From assembly GCF_030867095.1 (NCBI RefSeq), contig NC_081824.1, forward strand, positions 119,420,162 through 119,484,161: a DNA stretch of 64,000 bases, written 5' to 3'. A program made the translations under genes and the position numbers. This DNA is from Alligator mississippiensis (Eukaryota > Chordata > Crocodylia > Alligatoridae). This document shows positions 58,794 to 64,000 of the stretch, in pieces. Under the pieces are notes generated by a model. It worked only from the letters and a program-made list of their open reading frames with translations. It ran no database searches and was not told the origin of the DNA. Each line of letters begins with the position of its first letter. Position 1 is the stretch's first letter.

Positions 58794-61700
58794 CGTCACC
58801 AATATGATGAAGACAGCACAGGACAGCTGAATTTGGAACATAAGATGCAGAAAATGCTCATCTTCTACTGATGCAAACAAGAACTGGGAGCCTTTGCAGG
58901 AGTCTTCCTCATCTTGCACGATAATGCCAGTGGACTGTCCATTCATAAAAGGGGAATTTCAATGCTGCATTACACTAATTAAACAAAGCTCATTGACATG
59001 AAGAAAAGAAAATACAAAGGCTTAGCTAATCAAGGATTTTTCTGTTTTCAAAAGTCTACATTTTCAAAATTGGGTTTTTGGTGTCTCCACATCAGTTATT
59101 TTAAAGCAGTTATATTTTCAAATTCATGCACCTCAGTTTTTTTCCCTTCAAAATAGAAGCAATCCCAGTCCTTGGTCACTTTGGAAAGTGTAAGCCAAAA
59201 TCTTTGCATGGAAGGTGACAACTGTGAGCGCCAAGGAAGTCCCTTGTTTTGTAAACAAGGCAGTTTACAGGTCTATTGAGACATTTTAAGTGAGACTATG
59301 TCACATAAAGTTCCTCTGGGATCTGTAACGGCAGCAGCACGCAAAACAAAGTCACTTCTCTTGCTGCACTTTATTCTGTTGTCATGTTAAAAGCAATGAA
59401 TTTATTTCCCCCACTCAGCCCCCCTCTACCACTGCAGTCCTGCAGTAAATCAAAAAAGTAAACTCTCATTCTCATTGTGCAGGGCTTACTTCCAGGCCTC
59501 TACAGTTTCCACAGTAACTAATTAGAAATTTGCATCTCTAAGAGAGAATTATTTAATACTGATGTAAGCCCTTTTATTCTTCGGAGCTTGGCCTTTTGCT
59601 ACTCAACTTCTGGTAGATGTTGGGCCTTAAGGTCATACTGTACAAACTCTGAATGTAGGTGGCCCTGGTCTCCCTTTTTTATTTCGGATGATTCATATCC
59701 TGTGAAGAAAATGTCTTGCCAGGTTTTTGTTGAATGCCATCAATTTGAAAAGCAGCACCCGATTCATTTAGTTGCCATTTGTTTTAAACTGTAACATCTT
59801 CCCCATTCCTCATTAGCTAACTCTTGTGTAATTGAGTCATGCATTTTTAGTCGTGTTAAACCAGCAGAGCTGGGTCACAATAATGCACCTTTCCCATTAG
59901 TTCCATTTACTTTCCCTCCTTGCTTACTAAATCTAAGCAGGGCTTTTATTTTACATGGCAGAAAAAAGAAAGACTGGAAGCTGGAAGTGCATGGTATTTT
60001 ACTTTGTGGCTGTGTCTCAGGTACTGTGTCTGACATATTGTCCAGGACTAAATAATAAGCAATGAGAAGTGGAGGCCTCAGATTGAACAAAGTCTTTGCT
60101 GAAAACCAGATTTCAAACGTTTTGGCTTAGCCCAACCACCCTCCATTGGACACTGTTTGCTGGAAGGTCATAGGAGTCCTGCATATGGGTTTAACCTACA
60201 ACCGACTAAACTTAGTAGAAAGTCTTCCACTGATTTCAGTGGAATGTGGATCACCCCCTTGTGGGTCTGTCTACACGGAGGCAGTGAAAAAGCTCAGTCT
60301 CTCTACCAAAGCAGCAAGCCTTGTTCTCTACCAACGTGTGTCAACCTCAGAAATAAGTTGGGGAGGACACCTTGACAAGGCACTCTTTGCACTGTGTTCA
60401 AGACCTGGGTTTACAGTGTACTTAAGAGCAGCCACTTAGGGCACACTCAGGACATTTTCACTGCCTCAAGTTCCTAGGTGGACAATTAAGGAGCATGAGG
60501 AGATGGGTGAGGCTTATTGCCTCAGGGGTGAGATTGAGCTCTCTGACACTTACGTGGCCATCCATACCCATGGTGAGCTCACAGAAGCTTGTTCTGTGCC
60601 AGCAGCTTTAAGTCATAGGGCTTTTCTAGAAAGGATCAGTAAAGACAGATGTATACGCACCATGAGATTCCCTTTCATTCACTATATGGACTATAATTAC
60701 TTCCAGTCATACCTCTCCCTTATTCAGGTTTTGTACGCTTCTCACTTTACTGGTATCAGCAGGGCCATCTTTGACCATTGTGCCCATGGAGGATAAATCA
60801 AGCCCATTTTATCTTCTCCCTTAAACATTGCTCTTAAAGAAGACCTCATGACTAAAACTTATCAAATGTATTGATGCAGCCTTCTGGTAATAGTTTTCGT
60901 GAACTCTAACTGTGTTACTGTTGTTTAAATTATAATTATCTACCCTTGTGGAGTTGACTTCTCAAGCTGTCTTTTGCAACAATACCATCTATCATAGAAA
61001 AGGTATATATGGGCAGAGAACTTTCTGATTTTGTTCAAAATGACCACAAGATCCTCCTCCTTGTTACTCTTTGTATTTGTCTGACCCTTTCCAGATAGAT
61101 CTCTCTCACTTAAGAATCCCACCTTAGTGCCTCATGTTGGCATTTGGAATTCAGTTAGTTTCCATTTCAGTCCCTCTCGCCTTACTTAAAATAATAATAA
61201 TAAAAAAAAATACGCACCACAAAGATTTTTTACTATGATTACAGGTTGGCCTCATATTTATTAACATCCTGTCTCATCAGTGTATACTTCAGTTTTTAAT
61301 ATTATTAATTGAAGGGCAGATTAGGTCACCCTCACTCGCATGATTCTCAACTCAGTGCCCAACATGACTAAGCATGCCAGTACCAGGTTGCAAATATGTT
61401 AAAAGGTTTGCAGCTCATATTTGCTAATGTTCCAGGTGCAGGTTGTCATGCTTTTAATAATTCTGCACAGAGACCCATATCTTGATCGGAGGATTATTTA
61501 GAAAAGCTGTTGTTGGAGGTGTAGCAGTGCAGCTCTGTGCCAGGGGCAGCCATGATGCATGGGGCAGAGTGGCCTGCTGCCATGCTGATTGCAGCAGCAC
61601 GATTAGTTGCACTATAGCTATAGCTATTTTTGTGCCCTGCCACAAAGTTGCCTCCCTGGGCTGCTGTCCTGATTGCTCCCCCCCACACCACAGTTAGGTT

Positions 61701-61878
61701 ACTGGGTGCTGCAGATACCAGTACAGTTTAGATTAATACTAACACTTTCCCCTTTTGGCTGGTTCTAGGTGTAAAGATCATAACATACTGGGACAGCAGA
61801 AGTATATCTCTACAGCAGCTTGACAGAGCTGTGTAGAGCTAGGAATTCTGTGTCATCCCACATCTACCATTTTACTAC
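58794..61878. other. Gene-free interval with a candidate conserved noncoding element
   Basis: 59380-59880 is repeat-free and dense in TAATTA-, ATTTGCAT- and TGTAATTGAGTCATGCATTT-like motifs. Open frames at 60146-60439 and 60503-60796 lack domains. A short palindromic motif copy (CACTGATTTCAGTGGA) is at 60228-60243. Confidence 0.35.
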
Positions 61879-62693
61879 TACAGGTTTCTCTCAATTTATG
61901 CCGGTTCTTTATATGTGAATTTGCTTATATGCAATGAGCATATTTAGATCCATAATTTGTTATATGCGAGGTAAATTCACTCATGAAATCAGCATAGATG
62001 CTTCCACTGCCCAAGCAGGTAAGTCTGTGTGGGGAGGGGAAAGGGCCATGGTGCCATTCACCCCAGCCCTGGCTGCAGCAGCCCCAGGAATGGCTGTTGC
62101 CAGCTGCCTGCAGCTGCTAGGCTACACCGCGCCCTGAACCCCCTGGGGCTCTGCCTGTCCCCACTCACCCCAGCTCCTGCTGCAGCAGCCCTGGGGGCAG
62201 CCAATGCCAGCTGCAACCCACCTGGGCTGCGCTGTGCCCTTGTGCAGGCAGCTGGTGTTGGCTGCTCTGGGGCCGCTGCAGCATGGGCTGGGGTGAGTGT
62301 AGACAAGCAGAGCCTCAGGCAGTGCGGGGTGTGGCACTGACCCCAGTTCTGGCTGCAGCAGCCCCAGAAACAGCTGACACCAGCTGCCTGCACCAGGGCA
62401 TAGTGCATCCCAGTGGCTGCAGGCAGCTGGTGCCAGCAGCTCCTAGGGCCGCTGCAGCCGGGGCTGGGGTGAGTGCCACTCTGTTCCCTCTGTTTTTCTG
62501 CATTGTGCCACTCCAGGAGCGGCACCCCTCCCCCCACCCCTTCCCTAGTCCCAGCCTCACTCCCTCCCTCCCTCACTGCCATGGGAACCTATCCCTGTTT
62601 CTTACATTATAAAGTGGGTTTGCTTTATGCAAATTCGATGTATGCACTGTTCTCCAGGAACACATATACTGCATAAATTGAGAGAAACCTGTA
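61879..62693. mobile_element. Tigger/pogo-style nonautonomous element, TA target duplication
   Basis: Perfect 21-base inverted ends (CAGGTTTCTCTCAATTTATG plus C) lie just inside TA dinucleotides at 61879-61880 and 62692-62693. CAGG...CCTG ends flanked by TA are typical of the pogo/Tigger branch of Tc1/mariner. The interior (62040-62480) is GC-rich with repeated CTGCAGCAGCCC and CAGCTGCCTGCA blocks in both orientations. No transposase. The perfect ends suggest a fairly young copy. Confidence 0.88.
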
Positions 62694-63049
62694 CATAATC
62701 CTCACAGTGAATCCACACAGTGAATCCATATGTGACAAAGGAAAATCTAGGCAATTTATCCAGGTGCTTATCCTGAATCCCATAATGCAAACAAACCAAA
62801 CATAGAGGGAAGAAAAGGAATTTGATTTGCTACATAGTAAAAGCCACCCCGGCAGACTGACTTGGGATTAACTGTGGAGATAGTTTAATGGCTCACCTAA
62901 TAGGAGGGGTTAAGTAACAACACACTGGACTAGGTAGGCTGGGAGTAAAATTTATGGCATTTTGAGCTACTGTACTTTGGAGTGACATATTCTTGGTGAC
63001 ATATTCTTGGATAACCAGATCATTTCTTGGACAGAAGAAAAGGTATCGT

Positions 63050-63500
63050 GGAATCAGAATCATAGATAAGTATGACTAGAAGGGACCTCTGTAGATCATC
63101 TAGTGAGTCTAATCCTCTGCTTGAGGCAGGATCATCCCTAGCCAAACCATCCCTGACAAGTCCTTGTCTAAACCATTTTTTAAATTACACAATCAACTCT
63201 GCTGCACAGCTACAAGGCATATTGCCTAAAGAAATCAACAGCACCCTAGTAGCCCACAAGTCAAGCAGGGGGATGGCGGTGGCCAGTGCCCTGTTGTTGC
63301 AAGGGATGTTAAAGCACACTTGAGAGATCCAAGAGGGCCATGCCTCCTGTTACAGAGGAAGGCAAAACCCCCATCCAGTCCATTCCAGTCTGACCAAGGG
63401 GTGCAATTCCTTCCTGATCTCAAATGTGGTCATTGATCTGACCCTGAGTGGAAGGGCAAGATCCCCTGACAAGGAACCTCCAGATTTTAGTCCCAGCAGA
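63050..63500 (-). mobile_element. CR1 LINE 3' end, antisense
   Basis: The plus strand has GAATCATAGATAAGTATGAC, TAGAAGGGACCTCTGTAGAT and CATCTAGTGAGTCTAATCCT, then CATCCCTGACAAGTCCTTGT, and further on GGTGCAATTCCTTCCTGATC, all antisense CR1 order. Confidence 0.85.
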
Positions 63501-63517
63501 AATTTGGCAATTTCTGA

Positions 63518-63570
63518 GTTGGTCTAATAAAAGGTACCATCTCTGAAACAAGAGTTCTAGATTTTTGCAT
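63518..63570 (+). mobile_element. Penelope-like terminal fragment
   Basis: GTTGGTCTAATAAAAGGTAC, CATCTCTGAAACAAGAGTTC and TAGATTTTTGCAT follow the same order as the right arm of the palindrome at 17297-17357. Confidence 0.6.
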
Positions 63571-64000
63571 CAGCTTCATCAAAGCTCTTCCCTTCGATGC
63601 TACACTGAGAACTTATATTGGTTACTATTTTATTATTTACAGCCAGGTGGAGTCTGACTCTAAAGTTTTGGAATTAATTGTGCAAAACAATTTCACCCTT
63701 TTAAATGGGAAAAGTATATATATATGCAAATGTGCATATATATACTGGTAAAGACACAAGTACACATACATTTCAAAATAAAAAGCTCCAAATGTTTACA
63801 GCAGTTTTGAAGTTCTTCCATTTTTGGATGAATTCTGAAAATCATACCTCTCTAATATGTCCCAAACTATTTACCCTGAACCCAAGGCACCCATAACTAA
63901 TCACTAGTCATTTTTAGAAATCTTGTTCAAAGTTTGTGCACAGGTACATTCAAGGCAGAAAACAAACAAAATTAATTACACACGTTATTCACTTAAATTC

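Noticed and set aside
62029-62612. Frames of 100-174 codons rich in A, C and Q
   Set aside because: They are produced by the CAG/CTG-rich repeated interior of the Tigger-style element.
1-64000. CRISPR arrays, operons, rRNA genes, intact tRNA genes, toxin or defence systems
   Set aside because: None were seen. Direct repeats are microsatellites or transposon copies, and tRNA-like segments are SINE fragments lacking an intact cloverleaf.

Overview
The window looks like vertebrate, most likely reptilian, chromosomal DNA. It holds one confident protein-coding gene, OLIG3, on the minus strand at 24477-25298, set in a long stretch of gene-poor DNA. The repeats point to a sauropsid: several CR1 LINE 3' ends in both orientations, Penelope-like terminal fragments, tRNA-derived and MIR-like SINEs, and many short DNA transposons. 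My best guess is a crocodilian, with a turtle as the alternative. That assignment is inferred from repeat style and not proven.

Layout. 1-7000: AT-rich DNA with a possible hAT remnant (2907-3161), a 259-bp palindromic element (4018-4276) and a MIR-like SINE. 7000-7300: a possible regulatory element with four TCF/LEF-like cores. 8000-14200: old CR1 pieces and three members of one hAT-type family, two of them with perfect 8-bp target duplications. 16600-17400: a CA-rich tract and Penelope-like ends, two of them fused head to head as a perfect palindrome. 17450-20600: a GC- and CpG-rich block with long TG/CA/CG tracts and a (CCCGG)7 array, followed by a CR1. 23290-25560: the OLIG3 transcription unit, with TATA box, single-exon CDS, and a 3' UTR that contains a (TA)n tract and ends near two polyadenylation signals. 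26400-29300: the upstream flank, including a GC-rich segment with a compact E-box cluster at 28286-28354. 29300-33950 and 35140-39360: AT-rich DNA with few recognisable repeats and several homeodomain-motif-rich stretches, which resembles the regulatory desert usual around developmental transcription factors. 33965-49703: hAT MITEs with target duplications, a 1.9-kb palindromic composite element and a 1.0-kb TA-flanked element. 53300-58800: SINE and CR1 pieces and a cluster of 250-bp palindromic elements. 59380-59880: a candidate conserved noncoding element. 61879-62693: a TA-flanked Tigger/pogo-style element. 63050-63570: CR1 and Penelope-like ends.

The OLIG3 protein is a bHLH transcription factor of the dorsal neural tube. 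The rest of the window is best read as its regulatory surroundings plus transposon debris. I found no operon, CRISPR array, toxin system or other multi-gene system, and I do not think this window contains an undescribed protein-based system. The observations most worth a second look are the repeat structures and the two motif clusters near OLIG3.
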